Positions 48,001 through 59,524 of a stretch of 64,000 bases of DNA are shown in pieces. Position 1 is the first letter of the stretch; every line of letters starts with the position of its first letter. The position numbers and the translations under genes were made by a program. The notes under the pieces are model-generated. The model was not told where the DNA came from. It saw only the letters and a program-made list of their open reading frames with translations, and searched no databases. Origin of the DNA: Gymnopilus junonius (lineage: Eukaryota; Basidiomycota; Agaricomycetes; Agaricales; Galerinaceae); the NCBI GenBank assembly GCA_015501075.1, contig JADNYJ010000038.1, positions 209,775 through 273,774 of the forward strand, given 5' to 3'.

Positions 48001-48734
48001 AAATTATGAGTTATTACTAACGTTCTCTTTTCTTTTCTTTAGCCCTCGACCTCTTCGCGAAAGGAGGCTTCATCCAAGAAGAAGCAGAACATGTTCGACA
48101 ATCTCCTCAAGCCCACTAAGCCCTCAGCAGATCCACGCGGCGAGGTCGAACACTACCTTTCCGCGGACACTGAGACCATTGACGACCCTATCGCCTGGTG
48201 GTCTGAGCCCGAACAACATATCCTTCTTTATCGCGTATGGCTTTGGACTACCTTACAATTCCTGGTGAGTTGCCCTCCGTCTTTTTTATACAACACTGAC
48301 TACTATTTCATTTGGTTTCAAGCAACGTCTGTCGACGTTGAACGTGCTTTTAGTCGTGGACGCCTCATTCTCTCCCACATCTGTAATCGCCTTTCGCTCA
48401 GTCTACTTGCGCTCTCCTATGCCTTGGCAACTGGTCTCTGCTTGGTGAATTCATTGTCAAGGACTTGGATGTCCTTGTTGCCACCAAGCTTCCAGATATT
48501 GATGAGGAAGAGGAGGAGGAGCTCGAGGATGGGTGGGATAGCATCATCTTGTAATGTATTTCTCAAATATATGCTTACAATTGACATCTGCGTGTATCCT
48601 ATGTGTGACTGAGGAGATACCCGTGACCCATATACCCATGGCGTGGTGACCCACGGGTGAACGGGTATGGGTTTTGACGGGTACAGGTACGGGTAGGCCT
48701 CGGAATACCCGCGGGTGACCCGTGCTCTTCCCTA
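45031..48734 (+). mobile_element. hAT DNA transposon inserted in the LTR
   Basis: 3704 bp. Termini TAGGGAAATGCACGGGTCA and, inverted, TAGGGAAGAGCACGGGTCA (two mismatches) with an 8-bp target duplication TCCGTGAT (45023-45030 and 48735-48742), the hallmark of hAT insertion. Subterminal regions are packed with ACGGGT or its complement (four exact copies in the left about 100 bp, six in the right about 130 bp), likely transposase binding sites as described for other hAT elements. Encodes one transposase. Confidence 0.95.
45234..48554 (+). CDS. hAT-family transposase
   Basis: Starts MAKDKDVTSGNATRSGRVPS with a basic Ser/Lys-rich region. A BED-type zinc finger is seen in FHCFMKSCKASVKRYPD with NLCKHAKACWG. 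The catalytic core has ATDAWTSPNHRAFVCLTVH, SHTGVNLAIAF, LSITCDNATNNDVMI, the CxxH block MRCFLHVNNLVGQMF, VRMRWNSTYDML and LHPRYKLQYF. The C-terminal hAT dimerisation domain is ATSVDVERAFSRGRLILSH. It ends DGWDSIIL. About ten introns. A TGA at 47734-47736, right after LTKKTLNHYYS, interrupts the model before TDEVETYRIA; it may be a point mutation or part of an unrecognised intron, so activity is uncertain. Confidence 0.85.
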
Positions 48735-48742
48735 TCCGTGAT

Positions 48743-49068
48743 CCGGGTTGTAAATGAAAAGGAGAGAGAACGACTCGGAGGCGGAAGAACGTGGGAATGG
48801 ATCAATACTATTGGAGTTGATCCTACGAGGAATTTACAAGTGAAGCTATGGAGGCTTTTATAGGAAAAGGAAAAGAGAGGCTAACGATAAAGAAAAGGAG
48901 TGGCTAACTGGTTAAGAGTCCAATAGTCTGAGAATGAATGAAGGAATGATGAGTCAGGGAATGAATGAAATATGATCAAGTCCAATAGATGAGAATGAGA
49001 TGCTAAAAATATAACGAGCTAAAAATATACCCAGTCCGAAGACGCGTCTCGATGAGCGGATCATCACA
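48743..49068 (-). repeat. Main part of the left (3') LTR
   Basis: Continues the LTR interrupted by the hAT element: CCGGGTTGTAAATG to ATCATCACA. Aligns throughout with 54658-54981. Differences are mostly transitions at CpG positions, plus a few short indels. Confidence 0.93.
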
Positions 49069-49122
49069 CTACCCCCTTTTTCAGGGATCGAGTCGCTGGG
49101 GAGCATGAATTGGGCGACCAGA

Positions 49123-52100
49123 TCATGTGGTTAAGTGCTGGGGAGGTTTGTAATCACGCATCCAAGGTTCTGGTGGTGGTGAGGGAGCACGAGGAGGCAT
49201 GTGATTGGGCTGAACAGGCATGAGAGGAAGTTCATCCCAATGGGTAATAATAGGACGAGTGACATCGGAGAGTGTAAAGCGTGGAGGATGGGGACGAGTG
49301 GGGTTTCGATGATGAAATTGTTCGAGAATATTGTATAGTGATGTTGGTATTTCGGCGAATGGAATCCAAGAATTTTCGGAGTCAGGTAGGGATTTCCAAT
49401 GCACAAAGTAGTCGTAACGTCGTCCAACGCATCAAGAATCGATGATAGTGGCGATGTCTGACGAGGTGTCATGCGGGATTTGAATGCTCGGAGGTGGAGA
49501 AGAAGAAATGCGGTCCGGAATAGAAGAAGGAGAAATATAAGGTTCAAGGAGTGAAGTATGAAAGACGGGATGTAATCTAGAAAGAGATGAAGGTAATTTA
49601 AGAAGAAAAGAAGAATTGCCTCGTTTATCTAAAATTAGAAAGGGACCAATGCGACGATAGTCAAGCTTGTCGGAAGGATGAGTAGTTTTGATGTTTCAAC
49701 GATTGAGCCAAACATAGTCGCCGATATTAAATTCGGGAGCGGGAAGATGATGTCGGTTGTAGAATTCGGAAATATATTGATTGGAATGGGAAAGTTCTGC
49801 ACGGAGTTCAGAATGAATAGTGTCAAGTCAGTTTGCTAGTTCTGTGGAGGAAGGATTTGTTGTACGTTCTGTGATCTTGATGTCGAAGTCGGGGTTGTAT
49901 CCTAAATTGGCGAAGAAGGGAGTTTGTTGGGTAGAGGAATTGATGGTGTTGTTGAAGCAAAATTCAGCGAGAGCGAGGTAGTCTACCCAGTCGTCCTGTT
50001 GATATGAACAGAAAATGCGAAGGTAGGTTTCGAGAGTCTGATTGGTATGTTCGGTGAGGCCATCAGTTTGAAGATGATAAGCTGTTGAAGGCTTCATCTT
50101 GGTATGGCAGAGTTTCATGAGGTTGGTGAAAAAGGAGGAGATGAAAATAGAGCCACGGTCTGAGATAATGGACTCAGGGAAGCCGTGGTAGCGGAAGATG
50201 CAATCGAGGTATATGCGAGCGAGTTCTGGAGCATCCATGGATTCGCAGATGGGAATGAAGTGAGCAGCATGAGTCATGCGATCACAAATAACCCAGATGG
50301 AATCGTAGCCGTGGGATGGAGGTAATTTCACGATGAAGTCCATGGAAACGGATTTCCAAGGATGGTCTGGAATATCGAGAGGTTGTAAAAGTCCGTAAGG
50401 CTTGTGAGTTGAGTGCTTGGAACAAGCGCAGTGTTCACAGGAGGTGACATAATTGCGAACATATCTTCGCATATCTGGCCAAGAATAGTTGCGTTGAATG
50501 AGATCAAAAGTTCGGGCATGTCCAGGATGACCAGCGAGAACAGAATCGTGTCTAGAGTGAAGGATTTGGGGGCGGAGAGATTTAGGGACAAAGAGTCGAT
50601 CATTATGAAAAACAAGGTCGTCTTGAAGGGAAAAAGAAGGATTGTGGTTGGAAATGGCATCACGCCATTCAAGGTCATTATGGAAAGCAGTCTTGAAGTC
50701 TTGAAGAAGTTCAGAATTGTCGAGGTTGAAGGTAGAGAGGGCGGAAATTGAGGGAGGAGAAGTTGAAGGAGTGGATGAAAAAGGTGAGGAAGAAGTAGGA
50801 GAGGAAGTGGAGTTAGGAGTGGAAAGGCGAGGAAAGAGGCATTGTAAATGGTAATCTGTAAAAAGAATTTTTTGCTGACTGAGGAGGACGTCATCCCCCT
50901 GTTGAGGTACGAAATCGGGGTGTCTTGAGGGAGCATCGGCTGGATTCTGATGTCCAGGGGCGTAATCCAATTGAAAATTATATTCGGATAATAGAAGCGC
51001 CCAGCGCGCTTGTCGTCGATTGAGTACCCGTGACATCATGAAGTGTTCAAGGTTCTTGTGATCGGAGATAACGGTGATGGGATGAGGAGATGCAATGAGC
51101 CAGGAACGCATATCACGGAAGGTGTCGACAATAGACAGAAGTTCCTTGTCGTGGATGTCATAATTAATTTCCGCAGGGGAGAGCTTCCATGAATGATATG
51201 CGACAGGATGAAGTAAACCGGACTCATCGGGTTGAAGGTGAATAGAGGTGAGAGCAAAGTCAGAGGCATCTGTAATGATGGTAGAGGGGAGTTGAGGATC
51301 GAAATGGCGAAGTACAGGAGCAGTGGTGAAAGCGAGTTTCAGGGATTCGAAAGCTTGACGAGCGGCATTCGTTAATCCTTTGAAGTTTTCTTTGGCGGCT
51401 TTCGTGGTAAGGGAAGTGAGGGGAAGAGTAATTTCGGAGAAATGGTGAATGAAACAGCGGTAAAAGTTGGCGAAACCTAGAAAAGATTGAATGTCCTTGA
51501 CAGTCTTGGGAATCGGCCACTCGGTGACAGTGCTAAGTTTCTTGGGATTCATTTGAACACCTGCAGAAGAAATGATAAATCCAAGATATTCGACGTGAGA
51601 CTTATCAAATTCGCATTTCTTGGCGTTAGCGAACAAATGAGCAGAGCGTAAGCGGTCGAGGACTTGATGGACAAAGTGGTCGTGGTCTTGGTCTGGTTTT
51701 GAAAAAATGAGGATGTCATCAAGGTAAACCACACAGGTGATATCGAGGAATTCACGTAGAGTATCCTGGATAAAAGCTTGGAAAGTGGCGGGTGCGTTAG
51801 TTAATCCAAAAGGCATGACAGTATACTCATAGAGGCCAAGATGGGTATGAAAGGCAGTCTTCCACTCATCTCCCTCCTTGATGCGGATAAGGTTGAAAGC
51901 ATTCTTGAGGTCGATGACAGTGAATTTGTCGCAGCCGGCGACCTGGTCCATAAGATCTTGTGTGAGAGGTAAGGGATAACGATTCTTCTTAGTGATAGTG
52001 TTAAGTCCACAGTAATCCACACAAAGACGTAGGTCGCCAGTCTTCCGTTTGATGAACAGGATGGGAGCAGCAGCAGATGAAGTTGAACGTCGAATGAAAC

Positions 52101-53343
52101 CTTTTGCGAGATGTTCTTGAATATAATCTGAAAGGGCTTTTCGTTCATCTGGAGAGAGGGAGTAAATTGGGCCAAAAGGAGGTTGTTTACCGTCTTTGAG
52201 TTCGATATTGATGTCATAAGGTCGATGATCAGGTAACCTTTGGACTTCAATAGGTGAGAAAACATCGAGATAGTTGTGGTATTTGGAAGGAACGAGTTGC
52301 CGTATTTCCTCATCAGGATCAGGAACGTCGTTAGGGAATTTCGGAGGAGGTTCAGGAGGGGGTTGTGCTGGTGAGCATGGTGCAGTTGGTGGTTCAGAAG
52401 TTAAAGTGTTGATACGATCTTCAAGGTCGTTGTTGGACGTATACCAGATACAGAAGATTTGTTGGTTTTTAGCATATTTGTGGAATCGACCCGGAGTGAC
52501 ATGAGAAACGTCAATGGGCTTATTGGGAGGGCCATAGACAGGGTCCGGAGGTTGAGGGGGAGATAACCAGATTGCCTTTAGCTTGGCACGACTAGGGCCG
52601 TTTAGAGTTGCAGGACGAAGGACGGATGGGAAAGACCTAAAATTAGCAAAAATCCCAGAAGGAAAGACTTCGTGAGTTGGTTTCGGCGCTAAAGAAAGGT
52701 CAGGGATAATAGCACGAGAGGGACTGCTGTTAAGATGAAGGCCTAGACCGACAGAGGAAATAACGAAATGAGAGGATTCTTCCGGGCTTCCAAGGCTGTA
52801 GCCTTTGCCGAAAGCGGAGATGGGGAAGGAATGATTAGCACCACAGCAAGAAAGAGTAAGCTTACCGCGAACCCAATCGATGTCCGGGTTATGCTGCTTG
52901 AGCCAATCGAGACCAAGAAGAACGGGGTACGGCATATTGACAACGCCGAGATGAAGGACTTCGGAATGATTGCGCACTTTTAATTTAGCAATGATGTCGT
53001 GCGTAAGAAGTCCGGAGGTAAGGGGTCGATCATCAATTGTATAAATCAGGATCGGATGAGGCTTGGCAATGCGGGGTAAGGAATGACATTGAGAAAACCA
53101 ATTACTGATATGAGATTTTGTCGAGCCACAGTCTATGAATGCGAAAGTCTTGGTGCTTTTCCGGTTGGGAAAGGACAGAGTGATAGGAATGAAGAAATGA
53201 GCTCTGTTCAAAGGATCGGTACGGACATGATGATGCAACAAGAAATTAGGAATCGCAGAAATAGAAAACCAATCACCGTTCTTGGCTCGGATGAAAGGCG
53301 GGGGTCGACGGAGAGGGAGAAGATCAGCTCCATCCATCGCCAA
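49123..53343 (-). pseudogene. Gypsy pol polyprotein with three in-frame TGA stops
   Basis: One frame from 53343 to 49123, about 1,400 codons without a frameshift. Protease: TFAFIDCGSTKSHIS, where the usual D-S/T-G reads D-C-G. Reverse transcriptase: FTVIDLKNAFNLIRIKEGDE, VMPFGLTNAPATFQ and the catalytic VVYLDDILIFSK. RNase H: TIITDASDFALTS, YDIHDKELLSIV and VISDHKNLEHFM. Integrase: HHCC zinc site around HDSVLAGHPGHARTFDLI and CEHCACSKH, then VSMDFIVKLPPSHGYDSIWV and SIISDRGSIFISSFF. C-terminal chromodomain: DYFVHWKSLPDSENSWIPF. TGA codons lie at 49828-49830, 49696-49698 and 49432-49434, truncating the product before the chromodomain. Confidence 0.93.
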
Positions 53344-53354
53344 AGAAGTTGGAA

Positions 53355-54380
53355 CTACTTCTTCTCCGGCTTGGCTTTTCCCTGTATGCTGTTGGAAGTA
53401 GGCGCCGAGGAGTTATTCTTGGCGCTGTGTTTAGCTTGACACTTCCTACAGTTTTCAACGGTGTGCCCAGGGTGACCACAGTAAAGACAGAGGTTGTTCT
53501 TGATTCGATGATCGCATTCCTGCTTTGTAAGAGGGCCTCGAGGACCAGTCGCGGGTGCGGTAGTGATAGCATCGACATCCATAGGAACAACATCATTAGT
53601 GGTCAAAGAAGTCGTAGTTGTAGACGGAAGGGTAATGGCAGGTGATTCTTGATGTGAGGAGCCGCGTTGCTGTTGCTTTGGGGCCTTCTTCTGATCGTCT
53701 TCTTTCCTCTGAGCTTCGCGTTCCGAAACGTTGGAATCAATCATGAGGACGATGGGTTCCCAAGCCATCAAAGTCAAAGGTTTGTCCGTGACGTTGACAA
53801 GAGCATCCTTGACCATAGGCTTGAGTCCTCAAAGGAAGTACTTGATCTTGCTTTGTTCGGTAAGATCGAGGTGCGAAGAGATTTCGAGAAAATGAGTAAG
53901 ATAGGCGTGCGCCGAACCAGTCTGGCGAAGATTGTCGAGTTTACGTTGGGAGTTCTGAACACGAGCAGGGTCTTGAAACTTCTGCTTGAAAGTAGCGACG
54001 AAATTTGGCCAATTGAAAAGCACGGGGGAAGAAGAAGTCTCGAGATAGTTGAACCATTCGACCGGGATCCCATCCTTGAGGTAGAGCGATAGGAAGAGGA
54101 CTTTATGATGGTCGGTAGGAAAACTAATCGAGTTGAAGGCAACGATGCGTTCAATTTCGTGGAGGAAAGGAATAACTTCTTCGTGCTTCCCAGAGAAAAT
54201 CCGAGGGTTTCGAACTTTGACGGCCGTTCCTAGAGGCTTAGCGGGAGGTGGCAGGGCAGGCTGTTGTTGCTGCTGCATAAAGACCTGAGCGAGAGTTTGT
54301 TGAAAGGTGATCTGGTTTTCCGTCAAAATGCCAAACATGCACGTGAGGTCGGTCACATATTGGGGTTGGTTATCGGTCAT
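53355..54380 (-). pseudogene. Gypsy gag with one in-frame TGA
   Basis: Starts MTDNQPQYVTDLTCMFGILT. Capsid-like segment: RNPRIFSGKHEEVIPFLHEI, HHKVLFLSLYLKDG, WPNFVATFKQKFQDPARVQN. The frame is stopped by TGA at 53829-53831 (between KYFL and GLKPM) and stays open beyond it: a Gln/Ser-rich linker, then one CCHC zinc knuckle CLYCGHPGHTVENC and a basic end. The gag stop lies 9 bp before the pol start, and pol is in another frame. Confidence 0.9.
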
Positions 54381-54645
54381 AGTGACCTCATGAGGGAGAA
54401 CTTGAGGGCAGCAGGATAGGATTATTGACAGTCTGATTGCCTATGTTGGGAGCCCAGACAAGGGAAGTTGAGTGAGATGATTCAAGAGGATGCCATGGGC
54501 AGGCTGACAATCAAGGGATAAATGGTTGACAGCTCGGTGACGGTTCCAAGGCGGTGGTTGACAGTCCAGAGAACGTCGACAATGACCAGAGGTTTATTGA
54601 CAGTCAAGAAGAACGTTGACGATAGTTCGGTGGTAGGATCAAACT

Positions 54646-54981
54646 TGTAAAGATCCATGATCCGGGTAAATGAAAAGGAGAGAGAACGACTCGGAGGCGG
54701 AAGAACATGGAATGGATCAATACTATTGGAGTTGATCCTATGAGGAATTTACAAGTGAAGCTATGGAGGCTTTTATAGGAAAAGGAAAAGAGAGGCTAAT
54801 GATAAAGAAAAGGAGTGGCTAACTGGTTAAGAGTCCGATAGTCCAGGAATGAATGAAGGAATGACGAGTCAGGGAATGAATGAAATATGATCAAGTCCAA
54901 TAGATGAGAATGAGATGCTAAAAATATAATGAGCTAAAAATAACCCAGTCCGAAGACGCGTCTCGACAGCGGATCATCACA
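54646..54981 (-). repeat. Right (5') LTR of the Gypsy element
   Basis: 336 bp, TGTAAAGATCCATGATCC to ATCATCACA; the promoter-side LTR since coding runs on the reverse strand. Followed by CTAAA (54982-54986). Confidence 0.95.
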
Positions 54982-54986
54982 CTAAA

Positions 54987-57231
54987 GCTCAGAACACTTT
55001 GTTTTGCACATCTGAACTTGCTGGGAAACTGATGACAGAATATTACTAACAAGGACTTTTTGTCATTTGAAGGGTCCGAGAATGAGATTCTTAAGCAGTG
55101 ATTCGCCTGACTCTCGAAATGCTTTGGCTATAAAAAAACAAAAGTGCATTAATTTGTTGAGAAAAACATCCTTAGATACTCATCACTGTCGATATTTCTA
55201 TGAAATCTATCCATCGCAGGTGCCGCTGTTGATGTGATGATTCTAGGATTTAAATACCATCTGCAGAAAAAGGTGTTAGAGGGAGGGGGGAAGGGTGTGA
55301 CATATCTTGTGCATTGGGTGAAAGGCCTATTAAAGTGCAAAATTTCAATGTGATGGCAGGCATGATAGTCAAACAATGAGAGGACAATGGATGAAGGACG
55401 AGTACAGCAGGCTCTATTTTTTAAATGGCCATTTTATAGGTATTAAAGGGTACCACAGCCTAATATCTGGTCCAGTCATTCTATTTATTGTGATAGGAGC
55501 AGGCTGATAATAAAGAGTATAAATCAGCAGAAAGGTAGGTATACATACCAGGAGCAATATCTTATAATTATGATAGGAGCGCCTTGATGATATGGTGATA
55601 TTTGAAAGGGAGGAGGAGGAGGTATACCCAGGATTTGTGATCAACCTATATCTTCACCACTTATTTTTATCTAGATGTGAATGGGATGAATATGAGTGCT
55701 ATATAAGTCATTAATATCTACTTTAAGAGACCAGATAGGCCAGAGGTCTACTGGTGAATTGTTATTGAGGAAGGGAACAAGGATGTCAAAAAAGCGAGAG
55801 ATAAATCTAATGTGAGGGAAGTTCTCTGAAATAAAATATTCTAAAGACATAGACATTTATAAGTGCTTCTAGGAGGGCAATATAGAGCAGAAAACATAAG
55901 ACATCAAGATTCAAATTACAATGTATTTTGCACTAGCATTGCAGACACACAGATGTAAAGCTACGTTTCCGTCATGTTATTGAATTTTATACTGTGTGCC
56001 TGCAATGTTAGGTGCAAAATACATCATAATTTGATGTCATGTTTTCTGCTCTATACTGCCCTCCTAGAAGCATCTATAAATGTATAAAGGTGGTAGTTTA
56101 GTCGTCTATATTTGTTAACAATATTCCTACTCTTGTAATGTATATTTCATTCTCCACCATTATGATTACTGACCTATGATGAGTGCAATGTACTAAGGCC
56201 CATTTCTCAATGTCACCTTCAAGGCACACGCTTTTAAAGGTCATAATCAGGAATGTAATCTGGGGAAAGCTTAAATCTAGCTTCAGGAAGCAGTACTTCT
56301 CCTTCAGACTCATAAACACATCCATCTTCACCTATGTATAGGCCACATTTGCACTCATTTACCAGCATATTTGGGAGTTTCTTTGGAATAAACAGGTAAG
56401 AAGTTATAAGACTAATATTCTTAAGTTATCTGGTATTTAGGTGCTGTGGGACAAGCAGAGGACACCTAGAGTGTCTCTGTAAGAAGACAGCTATTTTCAT
56501 GTCTAAATAAGTAATATGGTGCAATAGAATCTAGATGCATCTACTACTTAATTTAGGTACATAGAAAGGAGGGCGCACATAAAAAATGGATGAAATTGAT
56601 AGGGAACAGTAGAATATACGTGCTCGACGTCGGGCACAGCGAGCGGAAGACAGCAGAACAAGTGCTGGAGGTTAAGGCCGTCGGTCTATATTTGGCATGG
56701 GCGCACACCTGTCGCATGCCGACGAAGTCCGCCAGGTGATCAATCACGTGGATGCCTTACCTATAATCGGCGGTAAGCAGAAAGGAGGAAATGAAATGAA
56801 ATCGATTTGGCTGACTACATTAAACTGGATTACAAACTTGTAGGCACAACGTGATCGGTTTTCGTGCCTACTAATATGACAGACAGGGTGGGAACCTTAG
56901 GTGTGGAGTGAAGAACTTTACTTGTGATACATACATAATTTATATAAACAATAAAAACAAGATATATCATTTTCATCAAGAGCAATCATCCAGATAGCAA
57001 TCCAAAGTAGTTCAACTTCGACTCGTCATCTTTCCTCGTCTAATTGTACATGCTAGTTCTGTATAAAGTTCGTGGAATGAATAGGAGTATTAGTTTGAAA
57101 GCATTAAGATCCATGAAATGTTCGTAAAAATAGTGTCAAGGAATAGAGATAAGACCCAAGTCCACTCCGCGAAAGGAGCTCAGCTAGTTAGAGTCAGCAC
57201 CGAATTGCTGGGCGGCTTGCTGAATGGTTGT
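54987..57231. other. Gene-poor, AT-rich region, 2.2 kb
   Basis: No gene is supported. Open stretches are short, on both strands and without a family match. It contains the foldback element at 55853-56083. It may be old degraded repeat DNA next to the transposon island. Confidence 0.5.
55853..56083. mobile_element. Foldback element with long imperfect inverted arms
   Basis: Left arm (55853 to about 55955): ACATTTATAAGTGCTTCTAG, then GAGGGCAATATAGAGCAG and AATGTATTTTGCACTAGCAT. Right arm (about 55991 to 56083), read in reverse: ACATTTATAGATGCTTCTAG, GAGGGCAGTATAGAGCAG and GATGTATTTTGCACCTAACA. Arms of about 95 bp around a short loop would fold into a long hairpin. No clear target duplication. 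Confidence 0.75.
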
Positions 57232-59524
57232 TTAACAAGGGGGTCGGCTCTGCAGAGACATAATCAAAGACTGCTGGACGTCATGATGAGTCGCAACGTA
57301 CCCTATGCTATTAATGGCATAACCGTCGTTGGGAGAGAGGCCTGTTCCAGTCACAGTAGGGCTGACGCCTGTGCCCGACACTGTGGGACTGACCACGGTA
57401 CCAACGGCCGTCGTCAGATTAGCTTGAGACCACTAAGAACAACATAAGCCAAATGAAAATTAATCTTTGAAGGTTGGCTACTTGCCTGGTATTGAACCAT
57501 TCCTTGCAAGCCATTAGATAACCCAGCTATGAAAGGTGTCGGCGAAATAAAATTGCAAGATAACATGAAGCCATACCTTCCAACCACTGTGTGTAAGCGT
57601 CATTTTGTTGAGCATCAGTGACCCCAAATGGCTGCTGAGTCTGATTAGACGCTGTATATTTATATTTTGTTAATTTCAGAAGAAAGGATGGTTTTCGAAC
57701 TAAAAAGTCCTACAGGAGTCAGATCCAAACGGTGCTTGGGTCTCATTGAAAGGCACGAAAAACGGTGCGTTAGCTTGCGTCACCAAACCGAAGCCAGTCA
57801 GCGAAACGGGCTTTCCGAACCTATGGTTGCTCCAGTCAACAATACACTCGCTGGAAGCATGACTTAAATGCTTACAATTTTCCAAGATTCAGCCTGTCTG
57901 CGTATCCAATCCAGACCTTGATTGAGAGTGTTGTTGAAAGCAGGAAGCGAGGGATCGTCCACTCCATACGAATTTTGGTCTGGGAAAAAAGCTGGAATGT
58001 TCCAAATCCAATCTCCGGGATGTTGATGATATCTTCACTGTCAACACCTTGAGATCCATCGAAAGCGGATCCCACACCTTGGTCATCAGCTGACTGACGC
58101 CGTGTTTCTAAAAAAGGATCACGTAAGTGACTGCTTTAGGGATAGTCAGTAGCAAGCAGACCAGTAGAAACCCATCGGCCTCGGATGCGAATACCTCCTG
58201 TTTCTGACCCTGTTCTCTTTTGGAGCTGCCGCGTCTTTTTGAAAGCTTCCTTACGTTCCTGAATGATCGATCTTCTCGTCAACGGCTTTGGAGCAGCAGC
58301 ACGACGACTGTTTGGAGCTGGGGACGTTTGAGGGGGTGGAACGACTCGCGGGAAGAGCTTCGTGCAATCGGCGCAGAAGAATCCTTGGGTACTGGAAATA
58401 TGTGAGCAATGGAAAGAAGCAGAACCGAATACGTACCCTGATGCCACAAGATGGTTTGGATCTACCGTCGATATGTGCTGTGCGACAGTGGAGTGGAACT
58501 GGGTTATCGTAGTAGTAGTGCAGGTGGGCGACGAGGCTACAGACGAATTACACCTGGAATGAATGGATAAGCACAATTTCATCTGTAGATAATCATCACC
58601 CACCTTGGATCATTTGCAATTTCCCTAATAGCAAATGTGTTAAAAGAGTGCGATCAATGAGACGATATAAGCATACCATGCGAAAATAGCAGGACTGTCG
58701 ACATATCGAGAGACAACTTGCGTCGTATAGTTCATAAATTTGGAAAGAATTGTTTCGTTTGTATAAAAACCCATCATGCATCTGGTTAGGTGCAAATTCG
58801 CGGACATAAACATCCATCCCCCCTGTATGTCTGGTTAATCACTGGAAAGAGCCTTCTCCGTGTCATAGCGTACCGTAGTCGTTACTTAAGAAATTTCGAG
58901 GAAGGGTGTTGTTCGTTCCATTAGTTACATCACGGGCGCTTAATGAAACACCTGAAGTTGAATTGTCCACAAGAGGCAGAGGATTCCAGTTGTTCGTCAG
59001 GGAGAAATGTAGCAGCAAGCCGTGCTTCTCAGCAAGACGGACGACAGCGTCCAGTTTTTGCAGGCCGTTCGTTCCGTTGTTGATGGTTGTGGTGCCATTT
59101 GCAATTAATTGGAACCATGTGCCATTCTCCGGAATGGTAGTCACGTCTAAACGATAGTCCGCGTAGTTACAAGAACAGACAAAAAGACTGCGTACCATTG
59201 AAGGCCCATGTTCTGACGACCTTGATTCCTTTGGCCGAAATGTTTCCCAATGTATGATCAATATCTTCCTCTGAATTCAAGGCAGCCAACCAATACGCGT
59301 TCGTGCCGACGAAATCAAATTTGCTGGGATGTGGAAGTAAGAGCTGTGAGGGAGGGAGAGAAAGAATACGACTGCACAGACCTGCCGTTGACCATAAAAT
59401 GGGGGCCTTGGGTCGTAACGAACTTGGAGGGAGGCGCGCTTCTTTTGGCTTGGGTTCGTGTCGGAGAGGCTGCAGACACGAGCAAAGCACCACAGACGGC
59501 CTGCCAGATGAGAGCAGGATGCAT
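57232..59524 (-). CDS. Secreted GH5 mannanase-like protein lacking both expected catalytic glutamates
   Basis: The start at 59524 gives a signal peptide (MHPALIWQAVCGALLVSAAS). The barrel follows GH5 endo-beta-mannanases: FVTTQGPHFMVNG, KFDFVGTNAYWLAALNSEED, GIKVVRTWAFNG, LQKLDAVVRLAEKHGLLLHF, YVDSPAIFAWEIANDPR and HISTVDPNHLVASG. The acid/base position (normally NEP) reads NDP and the nucleophile position (normally E-x-FG) reads KPVSLTGFGLVTQ. A basic insertion (RRSIIQERKEAFKKTRQLQK) sits between them. It ends VTGTGLSPNDGYAINSIGYV and LIMSLQSRPPC. An apparent extra T:A in the run at 58765-58769 breaks the frame between MHDGF and YTNETILSKFMNYTTQ, probably an error. It may be a lectin-like or altered-specificity relative. 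Confidence 0.8.

Larger units (their letters stand above)
45015..54981 (-). mobile_element. Ty3/Gypsy LTR retrotransposon (chromovirus) carrying a nested hAT element
   Basis: LTRs begin TGTAAAGATCC and end ATCATCACA, about 336-342 bp each, with a perfect 5-bp target duplication CTAAA. Coding is on the reverse strand: gag (53355-54380), then pol (49123-53343) in the order protease, reverse transcriptase, RNase H, integrase, chromodomain. A polypurine tract, read AAAAAGGGGGTAG on the reverse strand, abuts the 3' LTR (about 49069-49081). A 3.7-kb hAT transposon splits the left (3') LTR. Four in-frame TGA stops make the element defective. LTR-LTR differences are mostly CG versus TG or CA. Confidence 0.95.

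Noticed and set aside
49123..54380. Possible domesticated Gypsy gene
   Set aside because: Target duplications, both LTRs and stop codons show an ordinary decayed insertion, with no sign of selection on one domain.
54390..54645. Repeated TTGACAGT-like words in the Gypsy leader, considered as iterons or a primer-binding array
   Set aside because: Spacing is irregular, and no match to a tRNA 3' end next to the LTR could be established by eye.
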